Of a stretch of DNA of 64,000 bases, positions 26,487 through 35,644 are shown in pieces. Location: positions 104,744 through 168,743 of the forward strand of contig PAVS01000003.1 in the NCBI GenBank assembly GCA_002713145.1. The letters are read 5' to 3'. Origin of the DNA: Halobacteriovoraceae bacterium (GTDB taxonomy: Bacteria; Bdellovibrionota; Bacteriovoracia; Bacteriovoracales; Bacteriovoracaceae). Position numbers and translations under genes: made by a program. How positions within the stretch are numbered: position 1 is the stretch's first letter; each line of letters opens with the position of its first letter. The notes beneath the pieces are model-generated. The model made no database searches. It was not told where the DNA came from and was given only the letters and a program-made list of their open reading frames with translations.

Positions 26487-27533
26487 ATGGAAACACAAAA
26501 TCATTTAAACTTACGCGGTATAGAGTTTACTGAGTTTAGCTCTGCAGATCCTAAATCTTTGCATGAATTATTTCTTGCTTTTGGGTTCTCACGTATAATG
26601 AGACATAAAAACAAAAAAATTGATCTTTATCAGCAAAGACAAATTACCTTCTTACTCAATTACGAACCTCAAACATTTGGACACGGATTCTATGAAGGGC
26701 ATGGCCCTTGTGTCTGCTCTATGGGCTGGAAAGTAGATGACGCTGAATATGCTCAAAAGACTGCGGTTGAAAGAGGGGCAACAAAATCTGAAAATGTTGA
26801 CTATCAACTAAATGGACAAGACTTACATGCCATCAAAGGTATTGGGGAATCTAATATCTATCTTATCGATCAGTTTAAATCAGATTCACTCTATGAAGAC
26901 ATGGGTTTTGAGCGTTTAGACAATCCAGATATAGTGGAAGATTTAGGTTTTGAATTTATAGATCATCTTACTAATAACGTGTATCAAGGCACCATGAAAG
27001 AGGTGAGTGATTTTTATAAAAATGTTTTTGGCTTTACTGAGATAAAGTATTTCGATATCAGAGGAGCAAAAACTGGTTTAACCTCTTACGCTCTTCAATC
27101 ACCAGATAAGAGTTTCTGTATTCCCATTAACGAAGGGACAGAAAAAAAATCACAAATTAATGAATATCTTGATGAATATAAAGGACCTGGTGTTCAGCAT
27201 ATCGCTCTTCATACTTCCAATATCATTGAGAGTATTTCTAAACTCAATAAAACCAATATTGAAACCTTAGATATAGACGATCAGTACTACCAAGAAGTTT
27301 TTGATCGCGTGCCTAATGTCTCCGAAGACCCAAAGAAACTGCAAGAGTTACAAATTCTTGTGGATGGGGATGAAGAAGGGTATCTGCTACAAATCTTCAC
27401 TCGAAATATTATTGGGCCTATCTTTTTTGAGATCATTCAGCGAAAAAACCACCACGCTTTTGGAGAAGGAAATTTTGGTGCGCTTTTTAGAAGTATCGAG
27501 CGAGATCAAGAAAAACGTGGATACCTTAAGTAA
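26487..27533 (+). CDS. hpd: 4-Hydroxyphenylpyruvate dioxygenase
   Basis: HPPD converts 4-hydroxyphenylpyruvate to homogentisate in tyrosine breakdown. The 348-residue protein has two vicinal-oxygen-chelate halves. The iron ligands are visible as DHLTNNV (first His), GVQHIALHT (second His) and IFFEIIQR (Glu), and the C-terminal signature NFGALFRSIERDQEKRG is typical. AGGGA precedes the ATG, eight bases after the mltA stop. No other tyrosine-catabolism gene is nearby. Confidence 0.95.
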   Translation: METQNHLNLRGIEFTEFSSADPKSLHELFLAFGFSRIMRHKNKKIDLYQQRQITFLLNYEPQTFGHGFYEGHGPCVCSMGWKVDDAEYAQKTAVERGATKSENVDYQLNGQDLHAIKGIGESNIYLIDQFKSDSLYEDMGFERLDNPDIVEDLGFEFIDHLTNNVYQGTMKEVSDFYKNVFGFTEIKYFDIRGAKTGLTSYALQSPDKSFCIPINEGTEKKSQINEYLDEYKGPGVQHIALHTSNIIESISKLNKTNIETLDIDDQYYQEVFDRVPNVSEDPKKLQELQILVDGDEEGYLLQIFTRNIIGPIFFEIIQRKNHHAFGEGNFGALFRSIERDQEKRGYLK

Positions 27534-27577
27534 ACTAAAGCTGCTTTGTAATTTGTAATTCCATATATTTATGACCT

Positions 27578-27600
27578 TATGCCCATATTTATTGGGCATA
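27578..27600 (+). terminator. Terminator-like hairpin after hpd
   Basis: TATGCCCA (27578-27585) pairs perfectly with TGGGCATA (27593-27600) over a 7-nt loop. Only a mixed pyrimidine tract (CTTTCTCCC) follows, so termination may be inefficient. Confidence 0.6.
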
Positions 27601-27656
27601 CTTTCTCCCATTTCTTAATTTTCTTAATTGTCATTGCTCTTGTTAAAGCTAAGTTC

Positions 27657-27684
27657 TTGTTATCACGATAAGTTCTCATAATAT
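27657..27684 (+). promoter_or_regulatory. Putative promoter of the pilin-like cluster
   Basis: TTGTTA (27657-27662) and TAATAT (27679-27684) are spaced 16 bp apart, 20 bp before the first pilin-like gene. Confidence 0.45.
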
Positions 27685-27703
27685 TGTAAATTCAACTGAT
27701 AAA

Positions 27704-28570
27704 ATGGATAGCATGAAAAAGATCTTAAATAATCAAAATGGATTGTCTTTAATGGAGCTAACTATAGCTCTGGGCCTGGTAGGAATTGTCTCATACGGAA
27801 CCCTCAATATGATGGGGGGAGTGAATAAAATGAGCAGTGACTTTGATAAAACTTCCAATGTACTTTTTGTAGAAAAATCAATTTCAAATTATTTATTGTC
27901 CAAAGAAGGCTGCATGCAATTTGTTGGTTGGACAAAAAGTTTGGCCAGCTCGAACGAAAGCTTTAGATTAAAAAAAATGAGCAAGAAAATGGTAGATGGA
28001 AAGATACAAGCGGACTTTACAGACTCGGCCGGAAATCCTGTGGTCATGTACGAAGAAGGTCAAGTCATAGCCGATGTTAAATTAAAAGAGATGAAGGTTA
28101 AAGGATTAGAGTTTTTAAATGCAAAAGAAGATTCCGGCATTTTAACGGTGGGACTTTTGTTTCAAGCTCGAGATGAAAATAAAAAATTTACCAGTGAATC
28201 AAGAGAGTTTCAGAAATTTGTTCACGTCCCGGTGGGGATGTCAGTGGTTGGTGGTGTAAACCAAGTCACCGATTGCGAGTTAAATAAAGCTGAAATTTAC
28301 GAAGATATTTCTGAGAAACTATGCACGGAAGTTTTTTTTAGAGACACCTCTCTCTCAGTTGATGATAGTTTGAAGACTTGTGCACAAACTACTCTTTTTG
28401 TCGTCAATGAAATTAAACAGTCCATTTGTGAAGATGTGACAGGTAGTGCGGGTAATTTTGATAGCGCTACAGGAATTTGTAATTTTGCTAACTCCCACGC
28501 TGGAAAAAGCTGTGGCGGTGGCACGAAAATGACAGGCTTTAATGCCACAGGAGGAATTGTATGCCTCTAA
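27704..28570 (+). CDS. Type IV pilin-like (minor pilin) protein
   Basis: The 288-residue protein has a class III signal: a short polar leader, the prepilin peptidase site NNQNG-LSLMELT and a hydrophobic helix (LTIALGLVGIVSYGTLNMM) with glutamate at mature position 5. It is probably a minor pilin or pseudopilin. The ectodomain ends in a cysteine module containing HAGKSCGGG and GGIVC that recurs in the next genes. The start could be 27704 or the ATG at 27713; both keep the leader. It heads a four-gene cluster. Confidence 0.82.
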   Translation: MDSMKKILNNQNGLSLMELTIALGLVGIVSYGTLNMMGGVNKMSSDFDKTSNVLFVEKSISNYLLSKEGCMQFVGWTKSLASSNESFRLKKMSKKMVDGKIQADFTDSAGNPVVMYEEGQVIADVKLKEMKVKGLEFLNAKEDSGILTVGLLFQARDENKKFTSESREFQKFVHVPVGMSVVGGVNQVTDCELNKAEIYEDISEKLCTEVFFRDTSLSVDDSLKTCAQTTLFVVNEIKQSICEDVTGSAGNFDSATGICNFANSHAGKSCGGGTKMTGFNATGGIVCL

Positions 28571-29286
28571 AAAATAACCTCGGTTTTTCGCTTATAGAAA
28601 TCACTGTTTCCATTGGAGCTCTTGGGATTATATCACTGGGAGTGATGAATCTTAGTAAAATGCAATCTCAATCGACTATGGGTGTACAAGGGACAAGTGA
28701 TATGGCCAAAACCATTGCGATGATTGATAGCGTGGTTAAAAATCCGGCCCTATGTACCAAAAACTTTAAAGATCAAAAACTATCCTCAACTTCAATTGAT
28801 CAGCTTTTTGGAGATGATGGAGAAGTTATCATTAGTGAGAACAATACATTTGGAAGTGGGGTGTACAAAATAGGCACTATGGAGATTGGTGATCAAGACC
28901 CAATGACGGGTAAGACTGCTTTTACTTTTAGTATTATCAAAAATAAAAATGCCAGTGGTGTAAATGAAATTTCAAAATCTGTTTATTTTTATCCTACTGT
29001 TGACCCTGCCACCCAAGAAATTACAGATTGTTATTATGGGATAAAAAAGAAAGCTGAGTCAATGCTGCAAAGATTATGTGACAATGTTTATGAAGGAATG
29101 GATGAGCCTTGTGATTATTCGAAATTATTAGCACAGATCAAACAAGAGTTTTGCACATCAAAACCTTGGCTGACTTGGGATGGGGTTAGGTGTGGACTAC
29201 TTGATGCAGGAAAGTCTTGTGGCGTTAAATATGCTGAAGGTTATCTGGCTGATGGTAATCTCGATTGTTCTACACATGGTCCTTAA
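28561..29286 (+). CDS. Type IV pilin-like (minor pilin) protein
   Basis: The 241-residue protein has a short leader (MPLKNNLG) cut before FSLIEITVSIGALGIISLGV, a standard prepilin motif with glutamate at position 5. The C-terminal region has six cysteines, including DAGKSCGVKYAEGY and GNLDC, the same module as in its neighbours. A strong GGAGGA precedes the ATG, which overlaps the previous stop by 10 bp. It is likely a minor pilin assembled with the first gene's product. Confidence 0.83.
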   Translation: MPLKNNLGFSLIEITVSIGALGIISLGVMNLSKMQSQSTMGVQGTSDMAKTIAMIDSVVKNPALCTKNFKDQKLSSTSIDQLFGDDGEVIISENNTFGSGVYKIGTMEIGDQDPMTGKTAFTFSIIKNKNASGVNEISKSVYFYPTVDPATQEITDCYYGIKKKAESMLQRLCDNVYEGMDEPCDYSKLLAQIKQEFCTSKPWLTWDGVRCGLLDAGKSCGVKYAEGYLADGNLDCSTHGP

Positions 29287-29302
29287 TTGAGGAGTGAGAG
29301 AA

Positions 29303-31909
29303 GTGATTAAAAAATTGTTGTTAAAAAACCAAACCGGAGCTTCGATGATCCAGATGTTGATCATCTCTGGTATTGTTTTATCAGCTGGGGTGGGAGTCAT
29401 GAGAACTTCCGATACCCATATCAAACAGGCCCAGGGTTTTGTAGGTAACGTGCAAGCGGTCTCTTTTAATCGCGATCTACAGCAACATTTAAGTGATGCA
29501 GATATTTGTAAACAAACACTTTCTGGTGGAAGTCCAACCACCCCACTCGAAAACAACCGCGAGATTGCTGGTGGGGTGGTGAATAAAGACGGCGAGTCTA
29601 TTTATGAGATTGCTGTTGATAGCAGTGAATCAAATTATCCAGCGACCCACGGAGGGCAAAACTATGAAGGCACAACCGTCAGTCAAGCCAGCATGGATGC
29701 CCAAAAGATTTATAATGGAGGAGTGCAGCTCCGTGGTTTAAAGCTTGTGGATTTTGAAAGCAAAGCTGGCTACAACACTCAACGGGCGTTTTTAGAAGTA
29801 AGAACACAAAGCTTCGTACCTGATGAAGAAGCAGCCGCACGTTCCTATACAGGGTACGCTAAAAATAATTTAGTGCCTGTTTTAATAGTGACACTTGATG
29901 ATCAACTGGTGACGTGTATGTCAGATGAGGGGGGAGTTGCAGAGCAAGCTTTTATCGATATCTGTTTTGATCTAGGTGGTATCTATGATGCTGATCGTAT
30001 GGCCTGTGATGATGTGGATGAAGCTCTCACCCAAAGAGTGATCAATGGAATGTGCTCACCCACGAATATTGATAATTGTGTGCATCCTTATGCAGGAAAA
30101 AATTGTAATAGTATCGCGGGGAATACAGATCTCTTTGGATTAAATTATGATAATTGGGTCATCAATGGTTTTAACTTTGGCGGCAATTTAAGCTGCGAAT
30201 GTATTCCAAGAACCTGTCCCAATCCGAATACTGTTTGTTATAATCAACCAATTGGATCTGATTATTGTGAAGTAGATTGTGGTTTAGGAACAAAGATGAA
30301 TCTAGCTTGTTGTGGACCTTACGGGCCTGCACCCTCAACTCAATGTGATGGAGTGGCTTTTACGCAAACAGATGGATGTGGAAGAACTCAACCTGCGGTG
30401 GGAACAAGTACTACAGGAGCCTGTTGTGTGCCAACATCTCCAGATCCCGCAACAATATGTAGTGGAGTCACTGCAACAGGTGATGATGGATGTGGTGGAA
30501 CATACTCAGTTGATGGAACTAAAACAACAGATGAGTGTGCTGCTTGTACACCTGTCATTCCAGACCCTGCAACGATATGTGATGGAGTTGTAGATACTGG
30601 AGATGATGGTTGTGGAAATCCTTATAGCGTGACCGGAACAAAAACGACTGATGAATGTATTAGTTGTGTCGCTAACCAAGGAGATAGTTGTGACATTAGT
30701 TTAAACCGTTTTGTGAATCTTCCAGGTGTTTGGGTTGGGAACGCAAGCGATCCACAGTGCAGAGTTAATCGACCTGCAGCCTGTCCTTTTCCTTCGAGTC
30801 CAACGGGCACGCCTCAAGATAGACGTCCTGGCTTGCAAGGAAACCCATTTGTACATGGTTCATATTGCACTACAGGACATGGTACACAGGGGATGACTTG
30901 TATTTATGAAGACCAAGGTACCATTCAATGTGATGGAAGCTGTGAACTTAATGGTACGACAGGAGTTTGTGGTTCCACGCTCAATTCATGTGTGACGAGC
31001 GCTGGAGCTCAAGCAATAGATTCTACTTCTTGGACTTGTCCAGGTGTTGATGGAGGAATTGACACTTTTTGCTTTATCTCACCCGCAGGGACAGCAGGTA
31101 ATTGTGGTCCAACTCTAAATACTTGTGATACAGCTCCAGACGCAATACCAATAGACTCTGCAAGTTGGACGTGTCCTGGTGAATTTGGAGGGAGTGATAC
31201 TTTTTGTTCCACACCTGAAAATGGTCAATGTGGTGCTACAGTGAACACTTGTACTTCAACAGAAGCTGCAGTGGAAGGAGATGCCTATAATTGGACATGT
31301 CCAGGCCGTTTTGGAGGAGGAAATGCAATATGTACTCTTCCAGAAGATGGGCAATGTGACACAACTTATAATCAATGTTTATCTTCTCAACCAGCTACTG
31401 GTGGAAATGGAAGTAATCAATGGACTTGTCCTGGTAGCAATGGTGGGGATCCTGCAAGTTGTTCAATAGCCCAAGACCAACCACTATGCTCCAACGGCTC
31501 ACCAGCATTTGATTCTAAGGCAAGCTGTGAAGCTTCAACTGGTAACTCGTGCTTTAAATTAGCAGATTATGCATATACTCCTGAGTTAACATTATGTCTT
31601 TCTAATCCTCATGTCATTGGAGAAAATTCATATCCATGTTCAGCAAAATGGTGTGAGAATTTAAATCCTTGTGCTGGCGGTGGTTGTGAATGGCAGCAAG
31701 ATGAAGGGATTATGGAAGATGCATGTGATTCGGGATCGCTACCTAATCTTACAACATCTGATTTCGGAAGTAATGGCTGTAACGGTGTTGAAGGAACTCA
31801 ATGTAGTAATTTAAACCAACAAGGTCTATGTCAGTGGAATAAAAACTGTAGTTGTGGTGGAGGAACTTATTACTGTCACTGGGGATCTTTTACTTGTAAA
31901 CAAAAATAA
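29303..31909 (+). CDS. Large pilin-like cysteine-rich adhesin, copy 1
   Basis: About 868 residues from the GTG at 29303, which has GAGGAG eight bases upstream. It starts with a pilin-type leader (KNQTG-ASMIQMLIISGIVLSAGVGVM), but mature position 5 is glutamine rather than glutamate. Residues ~20-330 form a head shared with copy 2, ending in the YAGKNC module. Then come proline/cysteine units (PDPATIC-GDDGCG type), four ~40-residue repeats of the form CG-x3-NTC, NWTCPG, GG, C, and a unique Cys-rich tail. It resembles a pilus-tip adhesin on a minor-pilin anchor. Roughly every tenth residue in the tail is cysteine, so extensive disulfide bonding is likely. Confidence 0.8.
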   Translation: MIKKLLLKNQTGASMIQMLIISGIVLSAGVGVMRTSDTHIKQAQGFVGNVQAVSFNRDLQQHLSDADICKQTLSGGSPTTPLENNREIAGGVVNKDGESIYEIAVDSSESNYPATHGGQNYEGTTVSQASMDAQKIYNGGVQLRGLKLVDFESKAGYNTQRAFLEVRTQSFVPDEEAAARSYTGYAKNNLVPVLIVTLDDQLVTCMSDEGGVAEQAFIDICFDLGGIYDADRMACDDVDEALTQRVINGMCSPTNIDNCVHPYAGKNCNSIAGNTDLFGLNYDNWVINGFNFGGNLSCECIPRTCPNPNTVCYNQPIGSDYCEVDCGLGTKMNLACCGPYGPAPSTQCDGVAFTQTDGCGRTQPAVGTSTTGACCVPTSPDPATICSGVTATGDDGCGGTYSVDGTKTTDECAACTPVIPDPATICDGVVDTGDDGCGNPYSVTGTKTTDECISCVANQGDSCDISLNRFVNLPGVWVGNASDPQCRVNRPAACPFPSSPTGTPQDRRPGLQGNPFVHGSYCTTGHGTQGMTCIYEDQGTIQCDGSCELNGTTGVCGSTLNSCVTSAGAQAIDSTSWTCPGVDGGIDTFCFISPAGTAGNCGPTLNTCDTAPDAIPIDSASWTCPGEFGGSDTFCSTPENGQCGATVNTCTSTEAAVEGDAYNWTCPGRFGGGNAICTLPEDGQCDTTYNQCLSSQPATGGNGSNQWTCPGSNGGDPASCSIAQDQPLCSNGSPAFDSKASCEASTGNSCFKLADYAYTPELTLCLSNPHVIGENSYPCSAKWCENLNPCAGGGCEWQQDEGIMEDACDSGSLPNLTTSDFGSNGCNGVEGTQCSNLNQQGLCQWNKNCSCGGGTYYCHWGSFTCKQK
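29324..30424 (+). repeat. Long direct repeat, copy 1
   Basis: About 1.1 kb encoding the pilin leader and head domain. It matches 31952-33052 with very high identity by eye over the first ~960 bp (mostly synonymous differences), fading after the CEVDCG codons. Confidence 0.85.
30962..31470 (+). repeat. Four cysteine-rich coding repeats (copy 1 tail)
   Basis: Four tandem units of about 120 bp encode CG-x3-N(T/S)C ... WTCPG-x2-GG-x2-x-C. The last two units are almost the same as the last two of copy 2, which indicates sequence exchange between the paralogues. Confidence 0.75.
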
Positions 31910-31921
31910 GAAGGCTGAATT

Positions 31922-34789
31922 ATAATAAAAAGAAAAAGCATATATATTCTTAAAAACCAAACCGGTGCTTCGATGATCCAGATGTTGATCATCTCTGGTA
32001 TTGTTTTATCAGCAGGAGTGGGAGTCATGAGAACTTCCGATACTCATATCAAGCAGGCCCAGGGTTTTGTGGGGAACGTGCAAGCTGTTTCTTTTAATCG
32101 CGATCTACAACAACATTTAAGTGATGCAGATATTTGTAAACAAACACTTTCTGGTGGAAGCCCAACCACACCACTTGAAAATAACCGTGAGATTGCTGGT
32201 GGGGTAGTAAATAAAGACGGAGAGTCAATTTATGAGCTTGCTGTTGATAGCAGTGAATCAAATTATCCAGCGACTCATGGAGGTCAAACTCAACCAGATA
32301 CAACCGTCAGTCAGGCCAGTATGGATGCTCAAAATATTTATAATGGAGGAGTGCAACTACGTGGTTTAAAGCTTGTGGATTATGAAAGCAAATCAGGCTA
32401 CAACACTCAACGTGCTTTTTTAGAAGTAAGAACGCAAAGCTTTGTACCAGATGAAGAAGCGGCCGCTCGTTCCTATACAGGGTACGCTAAAAATAATTTA
32501 GTTCCTATTTTAGTAGTGACTCTTGATGATCAATTAGTGACTTGTATGTCAGATGAAGGGGGCGTGGCAGAGCAAGCTTTTATCGATATCTGTTTTGATT
32601 TAGGTGGCATCTATGATGCTGATCGCATGGCCTGTGATGATGTGGATGAAACTCTCACCCAACGAGTGATAAACGGTATGTGCTCTCCCACAAATATTGA
32701 TAATTGTGTGCATCCTTATGCAGGAAAAAATTGTAATAGCATTGCAGGGAATACAGATCTCTTTGGCTTAAATTATGATAACTGGGTTATTAATGGTTTT
32801 AATTTGGGCGGTAATTTAAGCTGCGAATGTATTCCAAGAACTTGTCCTAATCCGAATACCGTTTGTTATAATCAACCTATTGGGTCTGATTATTGTGAGG
32901 TAGACTGTGGAGTTGGATTAAAAATTGATGATGCTTGCTGTCTGCCCTATGGACCTGATCCTAGTACCGTTTGTACTGGAGTATCTTTTACTCAAACCGA
33001 CCAATGCGGCAGAACCAGACCTGAAACAGGAACAAAAACAACTGGTAGTTGTTCCGCTGTAGATGGGGAGTGTGGAAGTTCGGTTAACACATGTACTAGT
33101 CCACTTGCTGCGATTCCAATAGATGCAAATAATTGGACCTGTCCAGGTCAATACGGTGGGATGGATGCTTCATGTTCTATAGCTCCCGAGAATGGGTCTT
33201 GTGGCAGTAGTTATAACACTTGTCTTTCTTCAGCTGCAGCTACTGGAGGAGACGGCACCAACTGGACTTGCCCAGGAACATATGGTGGAACAGATGAGTT
33301 TTGTGGTGATACTAGTTGTCTACCAGATGGGAGTGTCGTTTATGAGTCAGCAGATGCAGGTTGTTATTCTACTTGTTATTCAGGTGGTGCTGCTACCTGT
33401 ACCGCTTGTGGAAACTGTCAGCCATTTTGCTCTGACTTAAGTAGCTATTGTACTAGTGCTTGTACTTATCAAGCATGTAACTATCCTTATAATGATCCCC
33501 AAGCTCTACCACAAGATAGAACGTCTTTTGAAGATCAATGCTGTTCAGGTTCAGTGTCTCCGGCCAAAACGACCATCACTGCTGGTGCATGTGTGTATAC
33601 CTATACTTGTGGTGGTTCAGTGCCGGCTGAAAATGGATCCTGTGGAAGTTCAGTGAATACATGTAACTCTACAGCTGCTGCCCTACCAATCGATGCAAAC
33701 AATTGGACCTGTCCAGGTAGTAATGGTGGAAATGATGCCAGCTGTAATATTGCAGGTACACCTGGTGATTGTGGGCCGACACTTAATACTTGCGATACGA
33801 CTCCTGCTGCTATCGCCATTGATTCATCAAGCTGGACTTGTCCAGGTGAAAATGGTGGGGCTGATACGTTTTGTTCTACTCCAGAAAATGGTCAATGTGG
33901 GGCAAGCTTGAATACTTGTACTTCATCTCCAGCAGCTATTGTGGGAGACGCTTATAATTGGACATGTCCAGGTCGCTTTGGTGGAGGAAATGCTATCTGT
34001 ACTCTTCCAGAAGATGGAGTTTGTGATACCACTTATAATCAATGTTTATCTTCACAAGCTGCAACAGGTGGAGACGGAACGAACTGGACTTGTCCAGGGC
34101 AAAACGGTGGTGATCCAGCTAGCTGTCAGGTAGAAAGTCTTGTGTGGAGAAAAACTTGCCATCAAATTTACCCTGCTAATAATCAAGGACCACTAGGTTC
34201 AGATAAAAGCTGCCCAGGTATTGGGCATAATGAAGATGTCATAGATCCAAGTTGTTCAACTGAAGGACAAGTTTGTACTGTAGATACGAAGCCAGGTTTT
34301 CACGAGCTAACATGTATGAAAGAAAGTGACTCATTTAGCACATCTGATACCTGTACAGAAATACCACCTGAAACACCATCAAATGTATGTATGGATGGAT
34401 CACCGGGGTACTCTTCAGAGGCAGAATGTACAGCTGCAGGAAATGATAGTTGTATGAGCGTGCAAATTGCTTACACGCCAGAGCCCACACTTTGTATGGG
34501 GCCCACTCACACTATTCAGGAAAATACTTATACCTGTGAATCGATGTGGTGTAATTTTGGTTTACCTGATCTATGTAATCTCAATGTGGGTGATCCATGT
34601 ACAGCAATGGGAGCAACTGGTTATAAGTGGGGAACTGTTGTCAACACTGCAAGTTGTGTCTCAGATACGAATTTTGCTTGTGGTGCATTTTCTAGTAGCT
34701 GTCATACCAACTCTGATTGTTACTCTGGAAAAATTTGTAGATATGAAAGATCATCTCCAACGCAATTTACCTGTACTCCAGATTTCTAG
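31922..34789 (+). CDS. Large pilin-like cysteine-rich adhesin, copy 2 (non-standard start)
   Basis: A close paralogue of the preceding gene, ~955 residues if started at the ATA at 31922, which aligns with the GTG start of copy 1 and lies seven bases after AAGAAGG. No ATG, GTG or TTG exists in frame between the TGA at 31916 and the ATG at 31973. Starting at that ATG would delete the whole leader and its glycine. The first ~330 residues are nearly identical to copy 1. The tail has six CG/NTC/NWTCPG repeats, an inserted non-repeat block (about 33310-33620) and a different C terminus. Likely an alternative tip adhesin; true translation depends on the unusual start. Confidence 0.72.
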   Translation: MIKRKSIYILKNQTGASMIQMLIISGIVLSAGVGVMRTSDTHIKQAQGFVGNVQAVSFNRDLQQHLSDADICKQTLSGGSPTTPLENNREIAGGVVNKDGESIYELAVDSSESNYPATHGGQTQPDTTVSQASMDAQNIYNGGVQLRGLKLVDYESKSGYNTQRAFLEVRTQSFVPDEEAAARSYTGYAKNNLVPILVVTLDDQLVTCMSDEGGVAEQAFIDICFDLGGIYDADRMACDDVDETLTQRVINGMCSPTNIDNCVHPYAGKNCNSIAGNTDLFGLNYDNWVINGFNLGGNLSCECIPRTCPNPNTVCYNQPIGSDYCEVDCGVGLKIDDACCLPYGPDPSTVCTGVSFTQTDQCGRTRPETGTKTTGSCSAVDGECGSSVNTCTSPLAAIPIDANNWTCPGQYGGMDASCSIAPENGSCGSSYNTCLSSAAATGGDGTNWTCPGTYGGTDEFCGDTSCLPDGSVVYESADAGCYSTCYSGGAATCTACGNCQPFCSDLSSYCTSACTYQACNYPYNDPQALPQDRTSFEDQCCSGSVSPAKTTITAGACVYTYTCGGSVPAENGSCGSSVNTCNSTAAALPIDANNWTCPGSNGGNDASCNIAGTPGDCGPTLNTCDTTPAAIAIDSSSWTCPGENGGADTFCSTPENGQCGASLNTCTSSPAAIVGDAYNWTCPGRFGGGNAICTLPEDGVCDTTYNQCLSSQAATGGDGTNWTCPGQNGGDPASCQVESLVWRKTCHQIYPANNQGPLGSDKSCPGIGHNEDVIDPSCSTEGQVCTVDTKPGFHELTCMKESDSFSTSDTCTEIPPETPSNVCMDGSPGYSSEAECTAAGNDSCMSVQIAYTPEPTLCMGPTHTIQENTYTCESMWCNFGLPDLCNLNVGDPCTAMGATGYKWGTVVNTASCVSDTNFACGAFSSSCHTNSDCYSGKICRYERSSPTQFTCTPDF
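31952..33052 (+). repeat. Long direct repeat, copy 2
   Basis: The second copy of the ~1.1-kb head-domain repeat, 2628 bp downstream of copy 1. Homologous recombination between the copies would delete or duplicate one adhesin tail. Confidence 0.85.
33061..34130 (+). repeat. Six cysteine-rich coding repeats (copy 2 tail)
   Basis: Six units of the same ~40-residue type, two before (33061-33310) and four after (33626-34130) a non-repeat Cys-rich insert. Each unit carries the NWTCPG core or SWTCPG. Confidence 0.75.
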
Positions 34790-34791
34790 TT

Positions 34792-35556
34792 TTAAGCCGG
34801 ATTCTCACTGGAGATGAACTGATATTCGCAATCAGGGTATTTCGCTTGCAAATATTTTAAAAGGTACTGAACTCCAAATTGTTCCGTGGCATTATGGCCT
34901 CCGGCAAAGAAGTGAATATTATCTTCACGGGCTTCATGCCAGTCGTGTTCTGAAATTTCACCGGTGAGATAACTATCCAGTCCATCACGCTTCGCTTGGA
35001 CCCAATCACCATTTGCGCCGCCGGTGATAATTCCCATGCTTTTAATTTTATCCTCGTTGGGTGAGCTATGAATAACAGAATGGGAGAGCACTTTTTCTAA
35101 CTTTGTTTTTAACTCTGCTGGGTCGATTGGACTTTTAAATTTACCTTTTACTCCTGTTGGCATTCCTTTGTGATCACCAAAAGGTTTTAAATCTGTAAGT
35201 TCGATCAGATCAGCTATGGCCTTAGCATTTCCATATTCAATATGGGCGTCGAGAGGTAAGTGGTAACCCAGAAGATTAATATCATTTTTAACCAGTGGTG
35301 CGACTCTATGATAAAAAGCACCTGTAAGGGTTTTAGGGCCATGGAACTTCCAAAAAAGTCCGTGGTGAACAATCAGTGCGTCTGCATTTAACTCAACCGC
35401 TTTTGCCACAGATGCCCTCGTGGCCGAAACCGCGAAGCAGATTTTTTTAATTTCTTGGCGACCTTCGATCTGCAGTCCATTGGGGCCATAATCTTGGTAA
35501 TCGTAAATATTCATAAGGTTATTCAAGTCTTTTACTAGGGTATTGCGTTTTATCAT
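34792..35556 (-). CDS. NIF3-like dinuclear-metal protein
   Basis: The 254-residue protein belongs to the NIF3/YbgI (GTP cyclohydrolase type 2-like) family, which forms a toroidal hexamer with a two-metal site. Visible are DYGPNGLQIEG, ADALIVHHGLFW (metal histidines), GYHLPLDAH and, near the C terminus, GEISEHDWHEA with GGHNATEQFG. The biochemical role of the family is unsettled. I use the ATG at 35556, with AGGTGA just before it, over the GTG at 35562. It converges on the adhesin gene with a 2-bp gap. Confidence 0.9.
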   Translation of the reverse strand: MIKRNTLVKDLNNLMNIYDYQDYGPNGLQIEGRQEIKKICFAVSATRASVAKAVELNADALIVHHGLFWKFHGPKTLTGAFYHRVAPLVKNDINLLGYHLPLDAHIEYGNAKAIADLIELTDLKPFGDHKGMPTGVKGKFKSPIDPAELKTKLEKVLSHSVIHSSPNEDKIKSMGIITGGANGDWVQAKRDGLDSYLTGEISEHDWHEAREDNIHFFAGGHNATEQFGVQYLLKYLQAKYPDCEYQFISSENPA

Positions 35557-35644
35557 ATTCACCTCAGGAATATTTTAGACAGAAAAAAAGAAAATGGAAA
35601 ATCTAACCCTCCAGAATTATTTTAAAAATCTGTTAAAATGAAGT

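Noticed and set aside
29197..29556. 119-codon minus-strand frame opposite the adhesin start
   Set aside because: It crosses two well-supported plus-strand genes and has no family features.
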